NCBI RefSeq assembly: GCF_000739735.1
Contig: NZ_BBJF01000005.1
Coordinates: 310,001-374,000, forward strand
DNA: 64,000 nt
Source: Paraburkholderia ginsengisoli NBRC 100965
Lineage (GTDB): Bacteria > Pseudomonadota > Gammaproteobacteria > Burkholderiales > Burkholderiaceae
Direction: 5' to 3'
How positions within the stretch are numbered: the first letter of the stretch is position 1; the number at the start of each line of letters is the position of its first letter. Below are positions 53,149 through 62,800 of this stretch, piece after piece. A program made the translations under genes and the position numbers. The notes under the pieces were generated by a model that saw nothing but the letters and a program-made list of their open reading frames with translations, was not told the origin of the DNA and ran no database searches.

Positions 53149-53460
53149 TCAATTATCCGAACCGTCCCGCGCCGACGCGCGTTTCTGCACGCGCAGCATC
53201 AGCGCGGACGAGAACGCGCGCATGCGTATGACTTTGCGCGTCTGCGCCACCTCGCCCGCGATGTTCTTCGGCGGGTTCGGCTGCAACGACCAGTAGAGCG
53301 CGAGCAGCCAGCCGAACACGGTCCAGCCGAGGCACGCGTTGAAGAGCGCGAGCGTCAGCATGTCGTGGCGCTTGCGCCGGTCCGCGAGAAGCGCCGGCAG
53401 AAAATACAGCGCCAGCGCGAACACCGCGGCGATGATCTGGACGATCGCGTTGCCAGCCAT
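53149..53460 (-). CDS. Superinfection immunity protein-family membrane protein
   Basis: 103 residues. Two membrane segments: VQIIAAVFALALYFLPALLA and ALFNACLGWTVFGWLLALYW, separated by a short basic loop (DRRKRHDML). The F-L-P-x-LxA...N-x-x-LGWTxxGWxxAL pattern is that of the superinfection immunity family named after T4 Imm, common as orphan genes in bacterial chromosomes. GGGAG lies upstream of the ATG at 53460; the longer frame adds 62 residues without membrane character. Arg-rich C-terminus (MRAFSSALMLRVQKRASARD). Confidence 0.8.
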   Translation of the reverse strand: MAGNAIVQIIAAVFALALYFLPALLADRRKRHDMLTLALFNACLGWTVFGWLLALYWSLQPNPPKNIAGEVAQTRKVIRMRAFSSALMLRVQKRASARDGSDN

Positions 53461-53613
53461 GAGCAACTCCCGATGCGCGACGTATCGGGCGATTGTCGCG
53501 CGATTGGCGGGTTTGCGCAGCAGCGCCTCCCGATATGCGCGAAGGGGTTCAGCCAATCCGGCATCAGGTCTATCATGGCCGTTTCGACTGAACAGACCGC
53601 CAGGACCGCCATC

Positions 53614-55077
53614 ATGATCTCCGACGATACGACCCAGCAGGCTCAACGCATCAACCCGGACACGCTACGCGAATTCGTGGACCGCAAATGGAACGACGAG
53701 ATCGTGCCCGCGTTGACGGATTACATCGCGGTGCCGGCCAAGAGTCCGGCATTCGATCCCGATTGGGTCAAGCACGGCTATCTGGAGCGCGTGATTACCG
53801 ACGCCGCGCAATGGGCCGAGCAGCAACCGGTGCGCGGTCTGAAACTCGAAGTGATCCGCCTGCCCGGCCGCACGCCGGTGATCTTCTTCGAATCGGCCGC
53901 AACCCGTTCGGGCAGCGACGAAACCATCGTGCTGTACGGCCACCTCGACAAGCAGCCCGAGTTCGACGGCTGGCGCAACGACCTCGGCCCCTGGACGCCG
54001 AAGTTCGAGAACGGCAAGCTGTACGGCCGCGGCGGCGCCGACGACGGCTACGCGATCTACGCGAGCATCACCGCGCTCGCCGCACTGGACGCGCAAGGCG
54101 TCGAGCGTCCGTGTTGCGTCGGTCTGATCGAAACCTGCGAGGAGTCGGGCAGCTACGATCTGCTGCCGTACGTCGACGCGCTGCGCGAGCGGCTCGGCAA
54201 GGTTGGCCTCGTCGTGTGCCTCGACTCGGGCGCGGGCAATTACGATCAGCTGTGGCTCACCACGTCGCTGCGCGGGCTGGTCGCCGGCGACCTCGAAGTG
54301 CAGGTGCTCGACGAAGGCATTCATTCGGGCGGCTACGGCGGCATCGCGCCGTCGAGCTTCCGTATCATGCGGCAACTGTTCGACCGTCTCGAAGACGCCG
54401 CCAACGGCACGCTGCTGCCGAAGGGTTTTCACTGCCCGATCCCCGCGGACCGTCTGCGTGAAACGGAAGCGACCGCGCAGATTCTCGGCGACGACGTGTG
54501 GAAGAAACTGCCGTGGGCGTGCGGCCAGGACGGCCGCCAGGTGCTGCCGACCACCACCGATCCGCAGGAGGCCCTGCTCAATTCGACGTGGCGGCCGTCG
54601 CTGTCGGCGACCGGCGCGGCCGGCTTGCCCGCGCTCGCCGATGCCGGCAACGTGCTGCGTCCGCGCACCGCGTTCAAGCTGTCGCTGCGTCTGCCGCCGC
54701 TGATCGAAGCGGAAAAGGCCGTCGCCGAATTGAAGGCGCTGCTCGAAGTCGATCCGCCGTACAACGCGAAGGTCACGTTCAAGCCGGACGCGGGCGCGGC
54801 GAGCGGCTGGAGCGCGCCCGACCTCGCGCCGTGGCTCGCCACCGCGCTCAACGACGCGTCGCGCCGGCACTACGGCGCCGACGTCGCGTACATGGGGCAG
54901 GGCGGCACGATCCCGTTGATGAACGTGCTGAAGGCGGGTTTCCCCAAATCGCAGTTCATGGTGTGCGGCGTGCTCGGACCGAAGTCGAACGCCCATGGGC
55001 CGAACGAATTCCTGCACGTGCCGTACGGCAAGAAGCTCACGGCCGCCGTGGCCGAAGTGATCGCCGCCGCGCCCTGA
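53614..55077 (+). CDS. M20-family metallopeptidase (ArgE/DapE/dipeptidase type)
   Basis: 487 residues. Metal-site motifs in order: VLYGHLDKQPEFDGW (His and Asp), GRGGADDGYAIYASITALAA (bridging Asp), ETCEESGSYDL (Glu pair), LDSGAGNYD (Asp), and EFLHVPYGKKLTAAVAE (C-terminal His). The set is complete, so it should be an active di-zinc peptidase; family members of this length are often dipeptidases or carnosinase-like. It precedes an Ldh-family dehydrogenase by 82 bases on the same strand. Start MISDDTTQ chosen over a Met 13 codons upstream because AGGA lies at a suitable distance. Confidence 0.9.
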   Translation: MISDDTTQQAQRINPDTLREFVDRKWNDEIVPALTDYIAVPAKSPAFDPDWVKHGYLERVITDAAQWAEQQPVRGLKLEVIRLPGRTPVIFFESAATRSGSDETIVLYGHLDKQPEFDGWRNDLGPWTPKFENGKLYGRGGADDGYAIYASITALAALDAQGVERPCCVGLIETCEESGSYDLLPYVDALRERLGKVGLVVCLDSGAGNYDQLWLTTSLRGLVAGDLEVQVLDEGIHSGGYGGIAPSSFRIMRQLFDRLEDAANGTLLPKGFHCPIPADRLRETEATAQILGDDVWKKLPWACGQDGRQVLPTTTDPQEALLNSTWRPSLSATGAAGLPALADAGNVLRPRTAFKLSLRLPPLIEAEKAVAELKALLEVDPPYNAKVTFKPDAGAASGWSAPDLAPWLATALNDASRRHYGADVAYMGQGGTIPLMNVLKAGFPKSQFMVCGVLGPKSNAHGPNEFLHVPYGKKLTAAVAEVIAAAP

Positions 55078-55159
55078 GCGCGGCTTCGTCGCGCCGCCGC
55101 TTTTCGCTCAGGTTCTTTAGACACTCAACACCCGTCATCAACTCACGCCGATACTTTGA

Positions 55160-56263
55160 ATGACCGATAACCAGACTGCCCGTCCCGCCACCCTCCGGAT
55201 TCCGGCCGATCAACTGCATGCCTATGTGAAGGCGATCTGGGAGCAGGCGGGCAGCACGCCGCGCGAAGCGGCTCTCGTCGCGGATCATCTGGTGGCGGCG
55301 AATCTGACCGGTCACGACTCGCATGGCGTGGGGATGATCCCGCGCTATGTCGCATCGCTCGCCGACGCGCAATTGCGACTGAACCTGCATGCCGAAGTGG
55401 TGAAGGATGCGGGCGCGGTGTTGACGGTCGAAGGCGGCAAGGGTTTCGGCCAGGTGGTGGCGTTCGAGGCGATGGAGCGCGGCATCGAGCGCGCCAAACG
55501 GCTCGGCATCTGCGCGATCGGCTTGCGCGGCGCGCATCACATCGGGCGCATCGGCCACTGGGCCGAGCAGTGCGCGCGCGCCGGCCTGGTGTCGTTCCAC
55601 TTCGTCAACGTCGCCGGCGATCCGCTCGTCGCGCCGTTCGGCGGTGCGGACCGGCGCATCGGCACGAATCCGTTTTGCGCGGCGTATCCGCGGCCCGGCA
55701 AGCCGCCGCTCGTACTCGATTTCGCGACGAGCACGGTCGCCTACGGCAAGACGCGCGTCGCGTACAACCAGGGCAAGCACGTGCCGCCCGGCGCGCTGAT
55801 CGACCATGAAGGTTTTCCGACGCTCGAACCGAAGGTCATGCACGAAGCGCCGTTCGGCTCGCTGACGCCGTTCGGCGGTCACAAGGGCTTCGGGCTCGCG
55901 GCGATGTGCGAGATTTTCGGCGGCGCGCTGTCGGGCGGCTTTACGACGCACACGGACACGCTCGGCACGACCAACGCGATCATCAACTGCATGCTGTCCG
56001 TGATCGTCGATCCGGCCGCGTTCGACGCCCCCGATGCGCAAGCCGAAGCCGATGCGTTCATCGAGTGGGTGAAGGCCTCGCCGCTCGCGGCGGGCACCGA
56101 TCGCATCTACGAGCCTGGCGAGCCCGAACGCATGACGCGGGCACAGCGCGAAGCCGAAGGTATTCCGGTCGACCCGGCGACGTGGACGCAAATTCGCGAC
56201 GCGGCGCGGGACGTCGGGATGAGCGAAGCAGAAGTGGAGCGCTGGTCCGCGTACTTGCGGTAA
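55160..56263 (+). CDS. Malate/L-lactate dehydrogenase family (Ldh2/ureidoglycolate-type) oxidoreductase
   Basis: 367 residues. LTGHDSHGVGMIPRYVASLA is the strongly conserved N-terminal motif of the Ldh2/MDH2 family, with the catalytic His; ICAIGLRGAHHIGRIGHWAE and PFGGHKGFGLAAMCEIFGGA follow. These NAD(P) enzymes act on 2-hydroxy acids or Delta1-piperidine-type cyclic imines rather than through a classical Rossmann fold. It is downstream of the M20 peptidase gene with an 82-bp gap and likely part of the same small operon. Substrate not deducible. Confidence 0.87.
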   Translation: MTDNQTARPATLRIPADQLHAYVKAIWEQAGSTPREAALVADHLVAANLTGHDSHGVGMIPRYVASLADAQLRLNLHAEVVKDAGAVLTVEGGKGFGQVVAFEAMERGIERAKRLGICAIGLRGAHHIGRIGHWAEQCARAGLVSFHFVNVAGDPLVAPFGGADRRIGTNPFCAAYPRPGKPPLVLDFATSTVAYGKTRVAYNQGKHVPPGALIDHEGFPTLEPKVMHEAPFGSLTPFGGHKGFGLAAMCEIFGGALSGGFTTHTDTLGTTNAIINCMLSVIVDPAAFDAPDAQAEADAFIEWVKASPLAAGTDRIYEPGEPERMTRAQREAEGIPVDPATWTQIRDAARDVGMSEAEVERWSAYLR

Positions 56264-56715
56264 GAGCGGGGCGGGGTCTCGGGAGTGTGGGTGCGGGTGG
56301 GCTCGATCATCGCCCTCCGCAAGCGCCTTCCGTGTTTCTATATGCGAATCGGATAAAAACCTCTTCCGTCAAAAAAATAAAAAGCAAGCATTGCAAAATT
56401 CTCTTTTCAATTACATTTTCCGAACGCCTGCTATTGCCTCTCTTTGCCGAACCCAGCAATAAATTCCGATTCGGTCCGCCCGCTAATTGATTAGCGCGGT
56501 GCGCGCATTTCTCCGCATTTTTTGCCTCTTTACGGTGCGCAAGCGTTTGCGCATCCCACCCTTCGCAGTCCCGGGTTGCCAACAGCGGAGCCCCTGCCGG
56601 CGCGGCTTCCCGACGGGCTTGCATTCTTCTGTTGGTTACCCCGCTCCCATCCGATTCCGGTCTGTTTTAGGCTCGCATTGCAATGCCAGTGTTTAACCTT
56701 AAAGGACCGATCAAA
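56264..56715. other. AT-rich upstream region of the RpfF gene
   Basis: About 450 bases, with the first half notably AT-rich (56350-56460, CAATTACATTTTCCG) for this genome and the second GC-rich. No gene was recognised. The rpfF promoter probably lies near 56640-56690 close to the AAAGGA ribosome site; a clear -35/-10 pair was not found. Confidence 0.5.
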
Positions 56716-57603
56716 ATGAATCTGCATAACCACCACGCCTGCCGCCCGTTCATCGAAGCCGGCAATCTGTCGCAAATCTCCGCTTACTACGAAGAAGGCC
56801 GCAACATCATGTGGATGATGTTGCGCGCCCAGCCGCGTCCCTGTTTCAATCTCGATCTCGTGCATGACATCCTGGGACTCGCGCAGGCGGCGCGAGAGTC
56901 CGGCCTGCCGATCGATTTCTGGGTCACCGGTTCGTTGATTCCGACCATGTACAACGTCGGCGGCGATCTCGACTTCTTCGCGCAGACGATCCGCGCCGGC
57001 AAGCGCCAGGCGCTGATGGCGTATGCGCGGGCCTGCGTCGATTGCGTGCACGCGGCGGCGCGCGGCTTCGATACGGGAGCCATTTCGATCGCGATGGTGG
57101 AGGGCACGGCACTCGGCGGGGGCTTCGAGGCCGCGCTCGCGCATCATTTCCTGCTCGCGCAGAACGACGCGCGCATGGGCTTTCCGGAGATCGCGTTCAA
57201 TCTGTTCCCGGGCATGGGCGGTTACTCGCTGGTCGCGCGCAAAGCGGGCATGCGCCTCGCCGAAGAACTGATCGGCGTTGGCGAATCGCACACGGCGGAA
57301 TGGCACTACGCCAAGGGTCTGGTCGACCATCTGTTCGAACCGGGCGACGCCTATCTGGCGACGCGCACGTTCATCGACACGCTCAAGCCGAAGATGAACG
57401 GCATCCGCGCGATGCTGCGCGCACGTCAGCGCGTGCTGCAACTCTCGCGCGCCGAGCTGATGGAAATCACCGAGGATTGGGTGAACGCCGCGTTCACGAT
57501 CGAGGAGAAGGACCTCGCGTTCATGGAGCGGCTGGTGATGCTGCAAAACCGCCGTACGTCGAATCTGCGTCAGGCGACGCCGAGCGCCGCCAATTTCGCG
57601 TGA
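56716..57603 (+). CDS. rpfF: RpfF-type crotonase, BDSF (cis-2-dodecenoic acid) synthase
   Basis: 295 residues. YYEEGRNIMWMMLRAQPRPC is the diagnostic RpfF segment; the crotonase core VEGTALGGGFEAALAHH and GFPEIAFNLFPGMGGYS carries Glu138 and Glu158, spaced 20 residues like the two catalytic glutamates of Xanthomonas RpfF. It converts acyl-ACP to the cis-2-unsaturated fatty acid signal through hydratase and thioesterase steps. It converges on the RpfR gene 40 bases away. Start ATG at 56716 with AAAGGA upstream; an in-frame ATG 11 codons earlier is less likely. Confidence 0.93.
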   Translation: MNLHNHHACRPFIEAGNLSQISAYYEEGRNIMWMMLRAQPRPCFNLDLVHDILGLAQAARESGLPIDFWVTGSLIPTMYNVGGDLDFFAQTIRAGKRQALMAYARACVDCVHAAARGFDTGAISIAMVEGTALGGGFEAALAHHFLLAQNDARMGFPEIAFNLFPGMGGYSLVARKAGMRLAEELIGVGESHTAEWHYAKGLVDHLFEPGDAYLATRTFIDTLKPKMNGIRAMLRARQRVLQLSRAELMEITEDWVNAAFTIEEKDLAFMERLVMLQNRRTSNLRQATPSAANFA

Positions 57604-57643
57604 GCCGGTCGGGCCCGTCACCCCGTTGAGTCGGGGCGGAAGC

Positions 57644-59647
57644 TCAGGCGATCAGTCTGAGCTTCTGCCGGTCCTGCAACCAGCGTTCGAATTCGGCGGC
57701 GGGCATCGCCTGGCCATACAGGAAGCCCTGCACATAATCGACGCCCAGTCCCTTCATGAACAGTTCTTCCGTTTCGGTCTCGATGCCCTCGGCGACCACC
57801 TTGAAGTCCAGTTCCTGCGCGACCGCCACCATCGAGCGCACCAGCGCCTGCGCCTTGGTGTCCGCGTTGATCGAGCGTACGAAGCTGCGGTCGAGCTTGA
57901 TGACGTCGAGCGGAATACGGCCCAGTTGCGACAGCGACGAATAGCCGGTGCCGAAGTCGTCCAGATGCACCTGGGCGCCGAGCTGGCGGAACTGCTTGAT
58001 CAGATCGATTGCGGCCGCTTCGTCCTCGATCAGACAGCTCTCGGTGAGTTCGAGGTCGACCAGGCAGGGATCGAGATTCGCGTGTTGCAGCGCTTCGGTG
58101 AAATGCCGGACCACGGCGGTATCGACCAGTTGCCGCGCCGACACGTTGATCGCGATGCGCAGGTTGTAGCCGTCCGCTTTCCATTTGGCCGCCTGTTTCG
58201 CGGCGGTTTCCATCACCCAGCGGCCCAGCACGCCGATCAGGCCGGACTCTTCCGCGTAACGGATGAATTCGGCCGGCATGATCTGTCCGCGCTCCGGCGA
58301 ATTCCAGCGCACCAGCGCCTCCGCGCCCTGCACGCTGCCGGTGGCGAGCGACAGCTTGGGCTGGTAATGCAGCGTCAGTTGGCCCTCTTCTAGCCCGCGA
58401 CGCAGATTCGTGTCGAGCCACATGTATTCCGCGACCCTGCGGTTCATGTCCTCCGAGAACACGCGAAGGGTGCGCTTGCCTTCATCCTTGGCGACGTACA
58501 TCGCGGTGTCGGCCGAACGGATCAGCGATTCGAGGCTGTCGCCGTGCTCCGGATAGCGCGCAATGCCGATCGAGCAGCCGGTGTACACCTCGACGAGGCC
58601 GAGGGCGAACGGCGTGCGCATCCGTTCGAGAATGCGCTGCGCGGTGGCTTCGAGCTCGTGCGCGGTGCCTTTGGCCGCCAGCACGATGAACTCGTCGCCG
58701 CCCAGGCGCGCGAGCGCGTCGCCTTCGTTCAGGCAGGTGCTGATGGCCGCGGAGACATCGCGGATCAGCCGGTCGCCGAAGACGTGGCCGTAGTGATCGT
58801 TGACCTTCTTGAAGTTGTCGAGATCGAGGAACAGCACGCCGACCGCTTCGTTCGGGCCGGCGTCTTCGATGGCCGCGCGGATCTTGTCCTGGATCGCGTT
58901 GCGATTGTCGAGCCCGGTGAGCGAGTCTTTGTTGGCGAGTTCGGTGAGCCGGTCCTGCGCGAGCCGCTGTTCGGTGATGTCGGTGCCCGAGCAGATCAGG
59001 AATTGCTCTTCGACGCCGCTGCCGCTCTGGACGAATTTGTTGCGGAACAGAAAGAGCCGCTCGCCGTGTACCGTCTTGATGCGCCGTTCGACTTCGTACG
59101 ACACGCCGCGATTGAAGAAGCCGGCGATGTTCTGGCTGGAGGCCGCGCCGTCTTCGGAGGACATGAACAGCGCCCACACATTGCGGCCGATGATGTTCTC
59201 CTCCTTCACGCCGGTCAGCTCTTCCGCGAGCCGGTTGAAGCGCTGTATCCGGCCGTGCCGGTCGACGATCACCACGACCGAATTGACTTCGGAGACCACC
59301 TGTTCGGCGAACGACAGGCCGTGAACCAGATCGCGGGCGACGGATTCGGTGTCGTCGTAAGCGGACGCGGTGCCTGCCCACGTATTGCTGCTGAGCTTTT
59401 TACCGACGAGATGCAGGCGCAGCGGCTCGCCGAACATCCGCACGTCCACCACGATGTGCGAGGTCACGCCGGTGAGACAACGGATTTGCGACGCTTGCTG
59501 GGGATTCAGCGGAATGGCGACGTTGGCCGGCACATCGCCGGTGACGGGTGTGAGTTCGAGTGCGTTGCTGTCGGTCGACAGACGCCAGCATGGGCTGCTT
59601 GTGCCGAACTGGGCATAAAGCACCTGCTCGTGTTGGTCGTCGTTCAT
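57644..59647 (-). CDS. rpfR: RpfR-type PAS-GGDEF-EAL c-di-GMP enzyme and BDSF receptor
   Basis: 667 residues. N-terminal region (1-110) unlike classical PAS, probably the RpfF-interacting domain, then PAS (about 110-230: VVVIVDRHGRIQRFNRLAEE), GGDEF (about 240-400, intact LGGDEF at 315-320 and DNFKKVNDHYGH) and EAL (about 410-660, EAL at 443-445, DDFGTGYSSLSQLGRI with loop 6, VAEGIET). Both catalytic motifs look intact. In Burkholderia RpfR binds BDSF and thereby lowers c-di-GMP. It converges on rpfF, the arrangement known for this pair. Start MNDDQHEQ with GGGGAT upstream; another Met five codons earlier is possible. Confidence 0.93.
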   Translation of the reverse strand: MNDDQHEQVLYAQFGTSSPCWRLSTDSNALELTPVTGDVPANVAIPLNPQQASQIRCLTGVTSHIVVDVRMFGEPLRLHLVGKKLSSNTWAGTASAYDDTESVARDLVHGLSFAEQVVSEVNSVVVIVDRHGRIQRFNRLAEELTGVKEENIIGRNVWALFMSSEDGAASSQNIAGFFNRGVSYEVERRIKTVHGERLFLFRNKFVQSGSGVEEQFLICSGTDITEQRLAQDRLTELANKDSLTGLDNRNAIQDKIRAAIEDAGPNEAVGVLFLDLDNFKKVNDHYGHVFGDRLIRDVSAAISTCLNEGDALARLGGDEFIVLAAKGTAHELEATAQRILERMRTPFALGLVEVYTGCSIGIARYPEHGDSLESLIRSADTAMYVAKDEGKRTLRVFSEDMNRRVAEYMWLDTNLRRGLEEGQLTLHYQPKLSLATGSVQGAEALVRWNSPERGQIMPAEFIRYAEESGLIGVLGRWVMETAAKQAAKWKADGYNLRIAINVSARQLVDTAVVRHFTEALQHANLDPCLVDLELTESCLIEDEAAAIDLIKQFRQLGAQVHLDDFGTGYSSLSQLGRIPLDVIKLDRSFVRSINADTKAQALVRSMVAVAQELDFKVVAEGIETETEELFMKGLGVDYVQGFLYGQAMPAAEFERWLQDRQKLRLIA

Positions 59648-59886
59648 GAGATCCCCGGGCAATGTGTGCCGGTCGTCCTCGTCAAGGCACGAGGCGGCAA
59701 ACAGTCTTCATACTTAAGACTGGCCCCATTGTAGCGAAGCGGTGGCATTCGGGCTTATAAACATTAACGGTCCGGCGCTCGCGAGCTTTAGGGCGATGGG
59801 CAGGGAATCGCGACGATATTCGGGTTGAATGCCGGCCGCCGCACGGTCGCTCGCACTTACCCGGCGATCAGGCGCGCTCGCTGACG

Positions 59887-62800
59887 CTAGAATCTGCGCG
59901 CCAGCAACCCGCGCGCCCGCTCCCGCTCGGCGGGGTTGGCGTCGAGCGCGGCGTCGAACCAGAACTTCCCGGCGACTAGCGTGGCCGCCACCACGCCGTC
60001 GCGGTACAACAGCCGGTTGCCCGCCACGGCCGGCACCCGTTCGCCGACGAGCAGCGTCCCCGCCAGATTCAACGGATCGGTGCCGGCGACGCACACAAAA
60101 GCACCATCGTTCGCATGACGGCGCACTTCGCGCAGCACGGGAATCGCCTCCGGCAACGCGAACTGTTCGCCGGCCAGACCGTTCACGAAGCGCCCGCCGC
60201 GAATCACGCCGCGGGCTTCGAGCCGTTGAAACACGCGCAGCAGATCGCGCCACGGCGGCAGCCATTCCGCCTCGCGTTCGAGCACGCGCCAGAACACCAC
60301 GCCGTAGCGGCGCAACAGCGTCATCGCGACATGTTCGAGCACCTCGGGCGGCAACTGCCGGCGACGCAGCGGCAGCGTTTGCGTGTCCGTGCCGGCCGCG
60401 CGGCGGGTGACGAGCGCCCAGCGCCCGGCGTCGTCCATCCCGCCGATCAGTGCACTGGAGCGCGTGCGCCGGCTACCGGCATACGCGTTGCGTTTGGCCG
60501 CGGGCTTCAGCAGCGCGCGCAAGCCAGCGAAGCTGTCGGAGTTCGCGAGGCCGGCGGCGACCAGTTCGCCGAGCGCATTTTCCAGCTCCATCCGCAGCAC
60601 GCGGACCTCGGCGAGCAGTTCGTCGAAGAACATCGCGCCGTGTTGCGCGAGCGTGTCGTACACGCTCTGCGCGAGCGCCGATAACTCGACCTGCCGTGCC
60701 GGGTCGAGCAGCGCGTGCCACGCGCGAACCTGCGCGCGCGGCAGCAGCACGATCGGCGTACTGCGGATCGGGCCCGCCGCGCCGCGCGCGCGCTCGGTGA
60801 GCCGCGTCCAGACGATCTTGCCGGCGCGGCATAGTTCGTCGAGCGAACTATTCGCATAGGCCCGCACGCGCGCGGGCAGAATGTCTTCTTCCCAGGCGCC
60901 GGCCGCTGCCTGGAAGCCTTCGAGCTGGTCGAGCGCGGCGGCCAGCGCGTCGCGGCCTTCGCTGCGCGTGTCTGGCGTCAGATGCTGCCACTCGAACAGA
61001 AAGCGCATGAAGTCGTGCCGCTCCACCGGCTCGATCTCGCGGCGCAAGCGCTTTACCGTGTAACGATGAATCCGCGCGAGCAGGTGCCGCTCGCACCATT
61101 CTTCGTCAGCGGTCTGCGGTGTGAAGCGGCCGCGCATCAGATAGCCTTCCGCTTCGAGACGCGCCAACGTGTGCTCGACCGCGGCCGCCGGCAACTTCAG
61201 CGGCTGCGCGATCGCGCCGACCGGCTGCGGGCCGAAGCCGGTCAGGCGCGCGCGCAACACGTCGAGCAGCGCGTCGTCGGCGCTCCAGCTGTCGGTGTAG
61301 CCTTTCGGCGCGGTGAGGGGCGGGCTGTAACGGGCGCGCGGCAGGTCGGGATAGAGCGCCTCGAAGCAGGTGATGCGCTCGGCGGGCAGCCACACGGCGG
61401 CATCGTCGGCGAGTTGCAGGCGGGTGGCGCGGCCGGAGTCGGCCAGCGACGTGAGCCATGCCGGCCAGCCTTTATGCGCGCGCGCCTCGGCCTCGGTGAT
61501 GCAGGCGAGGCCGGTCAGCGCTTCGTGCATCTCGTCGGCGTTGCGCGCCTGCGGCCACGCCTCGTCGCGCACGCTGTCGATCGCGTCGGCGTCGAGCGCG
61601 CCGAGATCGTCGGCGCTGGCCGGGTCGGTCCAGCGGCGGTTCAGCACGGCTTGCGTGCGGCGCTCCTCGATTGGCGCATCGTCGAGATACGCATAGGGCT
61701 TCGCGTTGAGGATTTCGGCGGCGAGCGGCGACGGCGCCGGCAGATCGCGCGCGACCAGCCGCACATCGCCCTGTTCGATCCGGCGCAGCAGCGCGAGCCA
61801 GCCTTCGCTGTCCATCGCTTCGTGCAAGCAGTCGTCAACGGTTTGGTCGACTAACGGATGATGCGGCAGCTCGCGTTCGCCGACCACGTTCTCCAGACAC
61901 GCAGCCTGCTCGGGAAACACGCTCGCGAGCAGGTCTTCGCTGCGCATACGCTGCAGTTGCGGCGCGGTCTTGCGCCCGCCGGTGTAACGCGGCAAGCCGA
62001 GCGCGGTGGTCGCGTTCCAGCGCCAGCGCACGCCGAACAGCGGCGCGTCGAGCAGCGCCTGAATCAGCAGACGCTCGGCGCTGTTCGAATGCAGATAGCG
62101 CCATACGTCGTCGAGCACGAACGAGTGGCTGCCGGTCAGCGACAGCACGATCGCATCTTCGGTGGCGGCGGCCTGCAACTCGAAGTTGAAGGTCCGGCAA
62201 AAACGCTTGCGCAGCGCGAGCCCCCACGCGCGATTCACGCGGCTGCCGAACGGCGCGTGAATCACGAGTTGCGTGCCGCCGGATTCGTCGAAGAAGCGTT
62301 CCATCACCAGGGTGTTCTGCGTGGGCAGCACGCCGAGCGCCGCGCGGGCGCGGGCGAGATAGTCGACGATCTGGCGCGCGGCGGCTTCGTCGAGAGCGAG
62401 GGTGTCGACCAGCCAGTCGATTGCGTGATCGAGGCGCGCGGGCATCGCTTCGGTGGCGGCGGTGGCGGCGGTGGCGGGCGCGGGTTCGAGCAGGCGCCCG
62501 ATCTCCTCGCGCAAGCGCGCCACCGCGAACGACAACTCGTCGCTGCGCCCCGGCGCTTCGCCAAGCCAGAACGGAATATTCGGCGGCTGCCCCTGCGCGT
62601 CCTCGACCCGCACGCGACCGCTTTCGATCCGTACGATCCGGTACGACGCATTGCCCAACTGGAACACGTCGCCCGCCAGACTCTCGACGGCGAAGTCCTC
62701 GTTGACGGTGCCGATGTTGATCGCCTGCGGTTCGAGCACCACCGCGTAGTCCGCGTTCTCGGGAATCGTGCCGCCCGACGTGACGGCGACCAGCTTGCCG

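Noticed and set aside
53026..53613. N-terminal extension of the M20 peptidase
   Set aside because: It overlaps the oppositely oriented membrane-protein gene and lacks peptidase homology; the conserved N-terminus starts at 53614.
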